Positions 44,236 to 57,385 of a stretch of 64,000 nt of DNA are shown here, in pieces. The stretch covers positions 5,537,558 to 5,601,557 of the forward strand of contig NC_066522.1 of the NCBI RefSeq assembly GCF_024679095.1. Reading direction: 5' to 3'. Below the pieces are notes generated by a model. The model was given only the letters and a program-made list of their open reading frames with translations. It did not search any database and was not told the origin of the DNA. The stretch is from Eriocheir sinensis. Lineage: Eukaryota > Arthropoda > Malacostraca > Decapoda > Varunidae. The position numbers were made by a program, and so were the translations under genes. Position 1 is the first letter of the stretch, and every line of letters starts with the position of its first letter.

Positions 44236-44685
44236 ATTAGCCCTTACTTCGAAAATATAAAATATTTTACCGACAAATTAGTATTATATTTTTGTTCATC
44301 TTTCTCCTGCTTTCTAATTATTATTATTCTTTTTCTTCTTCTTTTTCTTCTTCTTCTTCTTTTTCTTTTTCTTTAATTCTTATTCTTTATTCTTATTTAA
44401 CTGATTCAGGCGAATGATACTTTCAGCCGCCGCCACCACCACCGCTATCACCAACACCAATATCACCCTCCGCCGCCTCCTCCTCCGGCCTGTCTCTGAC
44501 ATTTGATGATGCAAGTCGAGTGTCATTAGCAAAAATTATACATCCACGATAAAATCTGATTTGAATAGTTCTCTTCCCCAAACCCCCTAAAAGCTAGGAT
44601 TCTTCCTCGCACTTCCATCCCCCTTCTTATCATTTCCTTTATCATTATTATCATCACCTACTCTTCATCGTCCACTCAAGAATCA
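44236..44685. other. No gene recognised
   Basis: T-rich with TTC repeats, then CCG/CCA trinucleotide stretches. No RNA or coding feature could be framed. Confidence 0.5.
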
Positions 44686-44895
44686 CTTTCCTGGCGGCTC
44701 AGCGTCTTGGTGCATTATGATTGGTGGTAGTGGCGGGGCTTGAGTTTCGCTGAACAGTGATTGGTCGGCGGCTTTCAACTGCTCAATAGTTAATCAGGAA
44801 GTGACGTCAGGGGAGGGAGGGTTAAAATGAAGGAACGTTAAGGGAGTGTTATATAGGTTTAGATGTGGTGGAGGGTGTGACGGGAGGGAGGGGGT
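44686..44895. repeat. Dispersed repeat copy 2 with CRE palindrome
   Basis: Matches 16312-16520. GAAGTGACGTCAGGG is conserved, and a TGATTGG (inverted CCAAT) box lies upstream at 44758. Followed by a purine-rich G tract and a GT array (45045-45077). Confidence 0.75.
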
Positions 44896-45042
44896 GAACG
44901 GAAGGAGGGAGGGTGGGAGGGGGTGAAGGTAGGGAGGGTGTGGAGAAGGTGTCGGGGAAGGAGGAGGAGAGTTGACAAGGTGTTTGGGAAGGCAGCGAGG
45001 GTTGATAGCTCTTATATCCTTTGAGCTGATACGCGCGCGTGC

Positions 45043-46246
<1,204 letters not shown>

Positions 46247-46484
46247 ACCACTATCATTTCATTTTTACCCAGAAAACGGCTTAATCACGTTCTTCGCGTG
46301 ACTCGAACCGATCACAAAACTCCGAGTCTGAGCCCCGAGGAGCTTCGAGACTTTTCGTCTCAAAAGTTCGAATCGGCATAAAAACAACGATCGCTCGTTC
46401 GTTCCAACAGGTTGACAAAAAAGTGATATTATTCATAGTTTTTCTTTCTCTCTACGAGTGACAAATGTGCAGCCTAGACTGTTC

Positions 46485-46560
<76 letters not shown>
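46485..46560. repeat. (CT)n microsatellite
   Basis: CT array of about 76 bp. 46561-47110 is AT-rich and featureless. Confidence 0.98.
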
Positions 46561-46564
<4 letters not shown>

Positions 46565-47119
46565 CGTATTTATCGAGGCAGTAGTCATGGGGAGGCGTCG
46601 ACCATTTACATTAATTTTGTAGGGTGTTCGTAAGTGACTGAATATTATTAACAGGTTATACTAAGCGATGCAAAAGTAATTTGTGGGCATTCAGGTCTAC
46701 GACCAAATTAATTGAGAAGGATATTCATTTATTGGCAGTCCGCCAATAATTATCATTTTAAGATGGGGTAATTGAATGATGTTAATATACATATATGCAA
46801 AAGACGTTAGACAAGGCACATTAAGGTAATAATGTATTAGGAAACAGAGATATCATGGCGGGAGCGAATTCTTAACTATAGTTTATTTTTCAATACATTT
46901 TTGACGAATGTGTTATCGAAACTATTGCAATGATAATACAGCCAGCCATTGACATCACTGGTAACTGTAACAATGTAGAGTATAATAAATAGAATCACAG
47001 TAATGATAATATTTACTGTTATCATTATTTCATTATCATTTTTATTGACATTGCAATTACTATTTGCACTCTCATTATAATACTATAATAATTTCAATAC
47101 TATCATTTTTTGTATTTGT

Positions 47120-47254
47120 ATTTTTAACACCAATAGCAGTGGTAGAAGTAGTAGTAATAGTAGTAATATTATCTTTATTATTAGTAGTAGTAGTAGTGAT
47201 GATGGTGGTGGTGGTGGGGGTGGGGGTGGAATGGTGATGGTGGTGGTGGAAAAC

Positions 47255-47302
<48 letters not shown>

Positions 47303-47324
47303 TAGTAGTAGTAGTAGTAGTATT

Positions 47325-47363
<39 letters not shown>

Positions 47364-47376
47364 TAGCAGCAGCAGC

Positions 47377-47407
<31 letters not shown>

Positions 47408-47512
47408 ATGGTTGTAGTAGTAGTAATAGTAGAAGTAGCAGTAGTAATGGTACCAAAAGAAGTAGTAGTAGCAGTATATGAAGTAGTAGTAGCGGCAATA
47501 GGAGTAGTAATA
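47120..47512. repeat. (AGT)n trinucleotide array, ~390 bp
   Basis: Imperfect TAG/AGT repeat with GGT and GCA variants. Poly-L and poly-Y frames on the minus strand are artefacts. It ends at the head of a SINE. Confidence 0.95.
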
Positions 47513-47806
47513 GTAGGGAGGCAGTGGCCGGGTGGTTAGCGTGTGGGCGTGGTGCATCAATGGACCTAGGTTGGAGTCTGCACGCTGGCAACCATCGCCG
47601 AGTGGCAAAAGATTACCCACATGTTGCCCAGATCTTCAATCAACCCTAACTTTAGCGACTTTCTTCAAGTGAAGCATGGTCCAAGCAACAGTCATAAACC
47701 ACGTCAGCCACTATAAATAAAATTCGCCTGTGACACTAACGGGCTAGGGTTGTCCTAGACGCCCCTAAAGAGAACCTACCCGCGCTATAGAGGGCACCTG
47801 AAAAAA
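47513..47806 (+). mobile_element. SINE family 1, copy 5 (diverged)
   Basis: The head GTGGCCGGGTGGTTAGCG (A box) and AGGTTGGAGTCTGC (decayed B box), then CATCGCCGAGTGGCAAAAGA, TTACCCACATGTTGCCC, CCACTATAAATAA, CTACCCGCGCTATAG and an A-run. It starts directly after the AGT array. Confidence 0.8.
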
Positions 47807-47814
47807 AAGTCTAA

Positions 47815-48700
47815 AAGTTCATTCACTGAAGCTGGATCCACCGCTCCTCGCCGAGTAAGTTCGTTGCTAAAGGGGCTTTCCCACCTTCACGAATTCTATG
47901 CCGATGAGCTGCGAACTTGACATCGTAAAGCATCGTGCGAAAAGTAGTCCCGAATTCCCCCGATATGTGATTCGACAATTTGCGTCTAAGAACCGCTACG
48001 AAGTGACTACGACAGACCTACGAGTTAAACACGAAGCAGTACGAAGCACTACGAAACGCTACGATATTCTACGATTATCCTCAGATTTGAATCCCGATAG
48101 GTTACGATAAGATACGGTGTCGTGTGGGCTCGCCTGGAGCATCGGTATCAAGTTGATGTGAGATCCAGGGGTCGAAGGTAGAGTTATTGGGACAACGTGT
48201 TGGCCGCAGAAAAGAGGTTAAATAATGTCAAATGCAACGTTCTATCTAGTGCTTTCAGGTTTTGAAGATGCCTTGCGGCACCAAGAGGACTTGAAACTGT
48301 TACGCGTTTCTCAAAGCACTAGAATATTATAAGCTTTATGCAGGAAACGATAACAACGATGGATATGTAGGATTAGCTCGGTAAAAACTCATCACTTCAG
48401 ACTCAGTTTTTTATAATTTTGTGGCGATGACAGTTGTAAGTGTTCGGTTGCATTTGTTGGTTCAGGTTTGCACTGAGTTACGCCTCATTTCATTCGAATG
48501 ATCGTTTAAATAACATGTTAAGTATTGGTAATTCGTCCTACTATTCTAGAAATCCTGTAATCTACACAACTATAATCATTAATCTACATAATGTTTACAG
48601 CCAATTGAGTTGTGAAAGTATTGAGACCAGCCATGAATATAGATAAAGTACATTTGTTTTTTTTAAGTCTGCATGGAAAAAAGGATGTATTTTACACAAT
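47815..48700. other. TACGA-rich stretch, then unassigned sequence
   Basis: 47990-48120 holds repeated TACGA, ACGAAGCA and CTACGA phrases. AGGGGCTTTCCCACC (left) and a GGTGTCGTGTGGGCTCGCC end (right, about 48118) weakly mirror each other, as in the other CACAC-ended elements here. 48140-48700 shows nothing recognisable. Confidence 0.35.
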
Positions 48701-48706
48701 ACTGCA

Positions 48707-49253
48707 GGCTCTGGGGGGGGAAAAGGTTACATAAGAGGTGCAGAGCAAAACTGTGTTTTTTTATGTTCTATGGGGTCAGACCTTTAAAAAAAGTTTGGGT
48801 GATTCTTCAGCATCAAGTACGTTTTCTCAATATAGCCCCTTATATCATTTTCCATCAGCGATATTTTGCCAAAGTGGCAATGTTCATATTTAATCAAATT
48901 AATAGCATAAAAACTGCTTTAGAAATCAAAAAGTACACATGTTTGTAAAGATTATGTGTAGGAGAACATATTCATACATTACTTGTCAACATAGATAATG
49001 TTTTCTTGCAATACATGGTGAAAATAGTGAAAATTTCGACGCAATTTTCCTTTCAGTGCACCCTTAGCATTAAATATGCTGACCTCCTACTCCCTTAATT
49101 ATTAAGGTAAAGGGATGAAACTTGGCCCAAAGTAGCCTTATTTAGTCCTCTGTTTAAAGATGTGTTTGGAAATGAACTGCTGTTAAATGTTGTGACCAAG
49201 CATAGACTTATGCGGAGAAAAGTCACCCCTACCCCAAAAACCTGACGTTCCGC
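48707..49253 (+). repeat. Left TIR of the PIN-like element
   Basis: 547 bp. An open frame in the outer part (LWGGKRLHKRCRAKLCFFMF) is also present in the right arm only because the DNA is duplicated. I do not consider it a gene. Confidence 0.9.
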
Positions 49254-49599
49254 TAACAGCAATACAATTTCATCATGCTAAGAATACTTTCTTATATTAT
49301 ATCAAAACAGCAGCAGATACATTATATACACACATACCAGTCAATGTCTTCCTGCATTACATGAAATTCAGCTTATTTAATGCATACCAGGTCATTACAA
49401 AAGCAACTATACAACAGTGCAACCTAATATAAATAGTGTCAGAAAATGCCAAACTGTGTTTATACAGCTACATTGAAGTGATGAAGATGGTAAATAAGTG
49501 TACAATGTCAACAGTGAAATATATGTGATTTCTCTTGCATGGCGTATACTGAATATTTAGACAAATATATAATTATAGACATCTATGCACAACATGCAG

Positions 49600-50790
49600 T
49601 CATGTTACTGGGTTCTTGCACATTGTGGCTGACTTCCTCTTGCAATTACAGAACTTGCCACATCTCACATTAGCAACTCTACATGAGCACGATGCCCTTG
49701 TGCACTTCGTGCAAGTACAAGTCACCGACCATCTAGGCTCCAATAATTTCCATGATGTTGCAGGCATCAGCTCATTCTCTTCATACTGAAATCCGTTCTC
49801 TTCAGGCTTAAGGAGTAGTGCATTTCCTGTTTCAAGCTGAATGTCTATGCAATGTATCATGTGATATGCATTGTACAGGCTCCGTTTGATGTGTGGTAGC
49901 ATGCCATCACTAGTAGGATGGAGAATATGAAGTGAACTTGATTTCGAATGATGGAATATCTCGGCTCGGAATTCAGTGAAATTCATGGCTTCGCTTTGTG
50001 GTTTTAGAACCTTGATCATATACAGCTCTGTTTTGTTGATTGTGGCTTCAGAGAGGTTCGGGGATTTGGCAAACTGCTTCAAGAATTTCTCTGGTTCAGC
50101 TTTCAAAGCAGCCTTCTTGGTGCCTACTTTACTGGTAATGTCAGTGCCAGTCAGACTATGAACCGCTGGTAGTACATTGCACAATGAGGGTCCCTGACGC
50201 TGGAACAATGTGTGAAGTGGAATGAATCTTGTGGTATCCCCAACACCAGCTTTGACCCATAGCTCTTGAATACCATGCTGGACATACACTGGCATGTGGT
50301 AGAGCAAGGTGACAATGACATCAGTGTCACTTGAGATTACGACACATACTGTGTGTCCCTCTTTCAGTGCCTCCAGGACATGCACTCTTTGAGAAAAGTA
50401 GACAATAATATATTACAATAAAATGCAATACAATGCAATGTAGTATACGTACTGTACAATGCAACATAACTTTACGAGTATGTATTTAAAATATTTTCAT
50501 ACACTTGCCAACTATCATAAACTATAAACTGATACATACCTTTCAAGAATACCCTTATTTGTGTATTCTTTGTAGCACTCGTTCGTCATGTGATACACAA
50601 AATCGTCCCCTTCAACCAACTTCAGTCTTTTGGTCACATTGTCATTTCGAATTTCACTTGCTTCTCGTACTCGTTTTCTGCCTCTATCCTTGCTCCCAGT
50701 TTTGACATGAGTGGTGTTCTGGCACATGATGCACTTCTTGGCATCAAATTGGCTGTCTGGTGTTGGTTGAGTAAGATTGACAGACTCCAT
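49600..50790 (-). CDS. PIN/FEN1-like, Cys-rich protein encoded within the TIR element (2 exons, 345 aa)
   Basis: Exon 1 is 50790-50540, the intron 50539-50387 (GTATGT donor, TTTTCTCAAAG acceptor) and exon 2 50386-49600. The joined frame is 1,038 nt, uninterrupted. Exon 1: CIMC (residues 20-23) and HMTNEC (67-72) form a plausible zinc site, then CYKEYTNKGILE. Exon 2: VVISSDTDVIVTLLYH (DTD about 104-106) and LPAVHSLTGTDITSKVGTKK (Asp about 166) match the acidic motifs of PIN/FEN1-like nuclease folds in transposon-associated proteins. The last 39 residues have ten Cys in C-x-C spacing (CTCTKC, CSC, CGKFCNC), like a CXC/TSO1-type metal cluster. I infer DNA binding plus nuclease. Known relatives seem longer between the two parts, so this copy may be internally deleted. 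No homologue name can be confirmed. Confidence 0.7.
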
Positions 50791-50961
50791 TATACTATCT
50801 AGTCAAAACGTGATTCTTGAAAATATCTGTAAATATAAGAAAGGTTTAATATTAGTTGGGATTGGAATTGCATTGTCCTTGATATGAAAATGTACTTTCA
50901 TACACAGGAATAGTCATTGCATGGTCATTCCCTGCAGAGGTATGAATATATCTGTCAAGTT

Positions 50962-51508
50962 GCGGAACGTCAGGTTTTTGGGGTAGGAGTGACTTTTCTC
51001 CATATATGTCTATGCCTGGTCACAATATTTTACAGAAGTTCATTTTTAAACACATCACTGAACTGAAGACTAAACAGGGAAATTTTTGGCCGAGTTTGAT
51101 TGCTCTACCTTAATTATTAAGGAAGTAGGAGGTCTGCATATTTCATGCTACGTGTGAACTGAAAAGAAAATCGCGTCGAAATTACATCTATTTTCTCCAT
51201 GTGTTGCAAAGAAACATAGTCAATAGTAACAAATAACATTTAAATATTTTCCCCTATATATAACATTTACAGACATGTGTGGCTTTTGATATTCGAGGCA
51301 GTTTTTATGCTATTAATTTGATTAAATATGAACATTGCCACTTTGGCAAAATATCGCTGATGGAAAATGATATAAGGGGCTATATTGAGAAAACGTACTT
51401 GATGCTGAAGAATCACCCAACCTTTTTTTAAAGGTCTGACCCCATAGAACATAAAAAAACACAGTTTTGCTCTGCACCTCTTATGTAACCTTTTCCCCCC
51501 CCAGAGCC
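50962..51508 (-). repeat. Right TIR of the PIN-like element
   Basis: 547 bp, the inverted partner of 48707-49253. Confidence 0.9.
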
Positions 51509-51944
51509 AGGAATACAACTTTAATCACCAGGTTCTATGTTACTTTTACAGTCGACCTTAAACGGTTTTACACTTTGTTCGTATTTTATTGTTCGTTTCG
51601 GATATTCATATGTGGCCAAAAGCTACAAGCGAGGCACGTGATTAAACTAAATGTAAATTTTCTCGCGGTTCACTCACGCCACACACACACATGCAAATTG
51701 GCGGCGTGAAGTAATGAAGCCGGCGAGTCAGTGTGATCCTGGCGGCCGTGACATGACAAGACGATAAGTGGACTCGTTAGCGCTACGTCCCAGCAGACGC
51801 AGATAGTGGTGCTGGTGATGTGTGTTGGGGGCATTAAAATATCCAGACTATTACCCTGACAACCACATTGATGACTGCGTGTGATGATGCCAAGGGATCC
51901 GCAGGCCGCGAGTTAACACCTTTATGAACAGGTAGGGCAGGTTT

Positions 51945-53258
51945 GGGCAGCGGTGGTGGTGGCGAGCGGAAGCGTCCCTCTGCTGTGTCTCGGAGCGTGT
52001 CCGGCAGCTCGGGCTTGGGCATCTGGTCGCCCTCCTCCGTACCACGGGGGCTGCTCCTTTAGCGGAACGGGTTCGGAGGCAGCTCCAACCCAACCCCCCA
52101 CGCTTCCGACGACAGCCCTGGCAGTCTCGCATCGCCCAGGTCATCCACAGCAACGGCCTGGCGGGCATGCTGACGGCGCCCCTCGACCTCCCTGTCCCTG
52201 CCTATGTACTCCCTCCTCCTTGGACCCCCCGCTCCTTTGATCTCCTTGTTCGGCCACTCTCTACAAAAAAGGCGCTCCTCTCTGCCGCGGACCTGCGGCG
52301 CGAGGCTATAGAGCGCGTCGCTGGACCACTGCCTCCCCGGGCCGTTGTGTATTTCACCGACGGCTCGGTCAACCACCAATCGGGAGCAGTTGGTGCCGCC
52401 TTTGTGGGTGGTGGAGCCACTGGTGCCTTCCGCCTCACTGATGGCTGTTCCTCTACCCAGGCTGAGCTTGCGGCCATCTCGATGGCCCTCCTCCACGCCG
52501 AAGAGATGACAGCGGGGCCTGTCGTTGTACATAGCGACTCTATGACCGCCCTTCAGGCAATCAGCAGGCCTCCGCCCGCGACAATGTCCGCCTGCTCACC
52601 TCCATCTGGCGAACTCTTGCGGCCTTAGAGGCGGACGGCCGTCGTACAACCCTCAACTGGCTGCCTAGCCACGCAGGCGTTGAGGGCAACGAGGCAGCCG
52701 ATACGGCGGCGAAGGATGCCACCCTCCTCCCACTAGTCACTGTTCACCTCCCGCCCAGTCTTGGACAGCTCCGGACTCACCTACTCTCTCGGGCAGGGAG
52801 CAGTATCGTCCAGGACATCGAACGGGCTGTGGCTGTGGAGTCGCCCTCGGGCTGCTGGTACGCGGCCGCCACTGATTTAGGACGCTGGAGACTAGCAATC
52901 TCCCATCCCCGCTCCGTCAGTGTCCCGCTGCACCGCCTCCGATTAGGGTTCAAGTGCCTCTCGGAGCTTGACCCTGACGACATCAGGTGGAGGGAATGTG
53001 AGCACTGCGAGGAGGAACAGGACTGCCCTCTCCTCCACTACCTCCTCGAGTGCCCGCTCACGAGACCCCTCGCTGCCAACCCCGACGGCCTCCCTGCGCC
53101 TGCCCTTCTCTTCCGTCTTGGAGAGGCGGTCCTCACGCAGCTGGTTAAGCGGTATCTCCCCCCCCGTTAGTTATTTAGTAATTCTCTTGACGGGCCGTCA
53201 ATAGACAAAGGCCCGTCCCCCCCCTGGGCCCCAGGGGAAATCTTTATGATGATGATGA
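51945..53258 (+). mobile_element. 3' half of an RNase H-bearing LINE with (GAT)n tail
   Basis: 5' truncated within the RT thumb (RQLGLGHLVALLRTTGAAPL from about 51995), then an RNase H domain, a C-terminal Cys/His region, a stop at 53168, a short UTR with a GACGGGCC / GGCCCGTC inverted pair, and a TGATGATGATGATGG tail. An RNase H after RT and a trinucleotide tail point to the I/Jockey-related LINE groups. Confidence 0.85.
52167..53170 (+). pseudogene. RNase H domain and C-terminal zinc region, one frameshift
   Basis: Frame 1: VVYFTDGSVN (first catalytic Asp), STQAELAAISMALLHAEE (catalytic Glu) and VVHSDSMTALQAIS (second Asp). A 1-nt deletion at about 52566 moves the frame, which continues RDNVRLLTSIWRTLAAL, LNWLPSHAGVEGNEAADTAA (His and last Asp). 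It ends with LHRLRLGFKC, CEHCEEEQDCPLLHYLLECP (a C-x2-C-x6-C-H-type cluster) and KRYLPPR. RNase H would remove the RNA template during second-strand synthesis. All catalytic residues are present; only the frameshift disables it. Confidence 0.88.
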
Positions 53259-53759
53259 TGGCAGCACAATCCATGTGTCCGGCTCAACACTGGCACCAAA
53301 CATCTCAAGAAGCTTAGAGATTCTTTGATTGGGTTTCAAGGTCATGAATAAGTAGATTTCTCGATCGTTTGAAAAAAAAAGATTGAAAATGAATATACTA
53401 CCGACAGTAAAAATTAGAAAACGTCTGATGGTACCAGATTTTCACACAGTTCGATCCTTCCTGTAGGACATAAGGACCAGGAAGCACAGGTCACGAGGAA
53501 GGTCATCATCACCGGCATGACTTCCAAAGCCACTCTTCCCTGTGACTGAGCGGCTCTTTGTGCTCCGCCAGGCTGTGCTCCATATCTGTAGCTTTCGTTG
53601 CAATTTTTTCCTTCTTTTTCCCCCATTGTTTCCGAGCATTACAATATTTGTTCACACAAATCAATTATATCCATCTTAGTGTATACCTCTACATTTTTTT
53701 TACCATGCTTTACCTATTTTCCCTTAGCATTTTTTTTTTATTATGCCTGCGTATGTTAG

Positions 53760-53762
<3 letters not shown>

Positions 53763-53836
<74 letters not shown>
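53763..53836. repeat. (CT)n microsatellite, 5' of CR1-like copy C
   Basis: CT array ending exactly where LINE coding sequence begins. Confidence 0.98.
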
Positions 53837-55123
<1,287 letters not shown>

Positions 55124-55287
55124 ACTCCCACCATAAGTAATATCTCTCATTCACGAAAACACAGCAAGCCTCAAGCCGTCCCGGGTCTGAGATGGGACTT
55201 GCGACGCCTCACAATGCTTGTTGACACCGAGACGGACCATTAATGCTGCTCCCTCCTTCCTCTCCCTCTTGTTGTTACTCTTCATCC

Positions 55288-55655
55288 TTTTTTTTATTTT
55301 TATTTTTTTTTTTTTTTTACGTCTTGGCCTATTGCGCCGGTAGGCTTCTTCCCGGTGGATCTTGATGGTCGGCCGAAGGCTTCTTCCCGGTGGGGCCTGA
55401 TGGTCGGCCCAGCCCGTTCTGGCGCAGGCGAGTGTTTATAGTGGCGCCATCTTGCATTGGCTCATGCTGCCCGCTCGGAGCTCATCTTTAATCCTAGAAT
55501 CTAGAGTCCGGGTTGATAGGTGGTCTTCTGGACAGCATGTGGGTAGTTTTAAGCCACTCGACGGCGGCTGAAAAATCCCAGCTTGGTGGCACCGGTCGGG
55601 GATTGAACTCGCGTCCTCCTCAACGCGGGGCCGTCTCGCTATCCGAAACACAGGT
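55288..55655 (-). mobile_element. SINE family 1, copy 6
   Basis: Minus orientation, with a poly-T run at 55300-55318. The 3' block is duplicated: GGTAGGCTTCTTCCCGGTGG occurs at 55339 and, partly, at 55377. Then GCCCGTTCTGGCGCAGGC, GGCTCATGCTGCCC, TCTAGAGTCCGGGTTGAT, GACAGCATGTGGGTAG and a decayed B box (GGGGATTGAACTCGCG) before 55655. It abuts the 5' edge of the jockey-like LINE. Confidence 0.85.
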
Positions 55656-55743
55656 TTCTGAGGCTACTGACAGCAACCTCTACTCTGTTCCCTCCTACTA
55701 TCTCTATCCTAAATTTCAATCTAAAGCTGGATGTTAAGCATAC

Positions 55744-56823
55744 GTGCGCAACGACATCACTTGCTCTCGTGCCCACGACCTTGACTCTTCTGAATTTTCC
55801 ACCATCTGGCTAAGACTTCATTGTTATTCTATTAATAAATACATCTGTGCTGTTTATATCTCGCCCAACTCTACTAACTATGTAAAATTCTTTGACTATT
55901 TGAACTCTAAAGTGGAGCACATCTTGGCTCACTCTCCCTTTGCTGAAATCTCCATCTTGGGAGATTTCAATGTTCACCACCAGCTTTGGCTTTCATCCTC
56001 TTTCACTGACCAGCCTGGTGAACAAGCCTACAACTTTGCTCTCCTCAACGACCTAGAGCAGTTGGTTCAGCACCCTACTCGTATTCCCGACCGTCTTGGA
56101 GACAGGCCCAACATTCTAGACCTCTTCCTTACCTCTAATCCTTCTGCTTACTCTGTCAAATTGTTCTCTCCGTTGGGCTCCTCCGATCATAACCTTATTT
56201 CTGTTTCCTGTCCTATCGCTCCTGTACACCCTCTGGACCCACCGAAGAGGCGATGCTTCAGGCATTTTGCTTCAGCTCGATGGGACGACCTGAGGATGTA
56301 CTTTTCCGATTTCCCGTGGAATGATTACTGCTTCCGGGAGAGAGACCCCTCTGTGTGTGCTCAGCGCATCACAGAGGTGATTGTCTCTGGAATGGAGGCA
56401 TACATTCCACGTACTTTCTCTACTCCTCATGCTAAAAAGCCTTGGTTTAATCATGCTTGTTCTCGTGCTATTAAAGATAGAGAGGCAGCTCACAAAAGGT
56501 TCCAGAGCCTTCGAACTCCCGCTAATTTTGATATTAACATTTCAGCCCGGAATCGTGTTAAATCTATTCTCCGACTTACCAAAACTTCTTTCATTAATAG
56601 AAAATGTCAACACCTTGCTTCTTCTAATTCTTCCCGTGACTTCTGGCATCTAGCCAAAAATATCTCCTCCAATTTCACTTCTTCCTCTTTCCCTCCTCTC
56701 CTTAACCCTGACGGCAGCCCTGCCGTCTCATCTGTCTCTAAAGCTGAACTCTTCGCTCAGACTTTCTGTAAGAACTCCACCCTGGACGATTCTGGGCATA
56801 TTCCTCCTACTCATCCCCTCTGA
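55744..56823 (+). pseudogene. Jockey-like endonuclease and linker
   Basis: The EN part carries [18 protein letters not shown] (catalytic Asp), [26 protein letters not shown] and [14 protein letters not shown] (Asp/His). The N-terminal motifs are lost by truncation. A linker follows ([33 protein letters not shown]). A 1-nt loss at about 56820 causes the early stop; the next frame continues [10 protein letters not shown]. Confidence 0.88.
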
Positions 56824-56830
56824 CTCCTTT

Positions 56831-57385
56831 ATGCCTGTTATTAAGATTCTTCCAAATGATGTTTTCTATGCCCTCTCTGGCCTCAACTCTCAGAAGGCTT
56901 ATGGACCTGATGGAGTGCCTCCTATTGTCCTTAAAATCTGTGCTTCTGTGCTGACACCCTGCCTGGTCAAACTCTTTCGTCTCTGCCTATCAACATCTAT
57001 CTTTCCTTCCTGCTGGAAGTATGCCTTTGTACAGCCTGTGCCTAAGAAGGGTGACCGTTCCAATCCCTCAAACTACCGCCCTATAGCTTTACTTTCCTGT
57101 CTATCTAGGGCTTTTGAATCAATCCTTAACCGGAAGATTCAAAAGCACCTTTCCACATCTAACCTTCTATCTGATCGCCAGTATGGATTCCGCAAGGGGC
57201 GTTCTACTGGCGATCTTCTTGCTCTCTTAACTGACTCTTGGTCATCCCCTCTTAGCCGTTTCGGTGAAACTTTCTGTGTTGCGCTAGACATATCGAAAGC
57301 CTTCGATAGAGTCTGGCACCAGTCTTTGCTTTCTAAACTGCCCTCTTTCGGATTCTATCCCTCTCCCTGTTCCTTTATCTCCAGT
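56831..57385 (+). pseudogene. Jockey-like RT, N-terminal half, cut by insertion
   Basis: Blocks: SQKAYGPDGVPPIVLK, FPSCWKYAFVQPVPKKGD, NYRPIALLSCLSRAFESIL, QYGFRKGRSTGDLLALL and motif A FCVALDISKAFDRVWHQSLL. The reading ends at CSFISS, where the P-like element begins. The other half starts with the same SS codons at 59700. Confidence 0.9.
57379..57385 (+). repeat. Target site duplication CTCCAGT (left)
   Basis: It is repeated exactly at 59698-59704 on the far side of the insert. Removing one copy and the insert restores the LINE reading FISS-FLSGRSISAVVDG. Confidence 0.92.

Larger units (their letters stand above)
48707..51508. mobile_element. 2,802-bp element with ~547-bp TIRs carrying a PIN-like gene
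   Basis: The left arm 48707-49253 and right arm 50962-51508 are reverse complements of equal length. Outermost bases are GGCTCTGGGGGGGG then AAAAGGTTACATAAG. The outer ~240 bp are nearly identical and the inner ~300 bp clearly diverged but alignable up to CCTGACGTTCCGC. Between the arms is one gene on the minus strand (49600-50790). AATAC occurs close to both ends (48698-48702 and 51512-51516) but not exactly adjacent, so the target duplication is unresolved. No DDE transposase or other ORF is visible. This looks like a mobile element of a family I cannot name. Confidence 0.8.

Noticed and set aside
47075..47620. Minus-strand poly-Tyr/Leu/Thr open frames
   Set aside because: Encoded wholly by the AGT trinucleotide array.
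48673..48948. 91-codon frame in the left arm, repeated in the right arm
   Set aside because: Present twice only because it lies in the TIR; no ATG-context, domain or codon bias.
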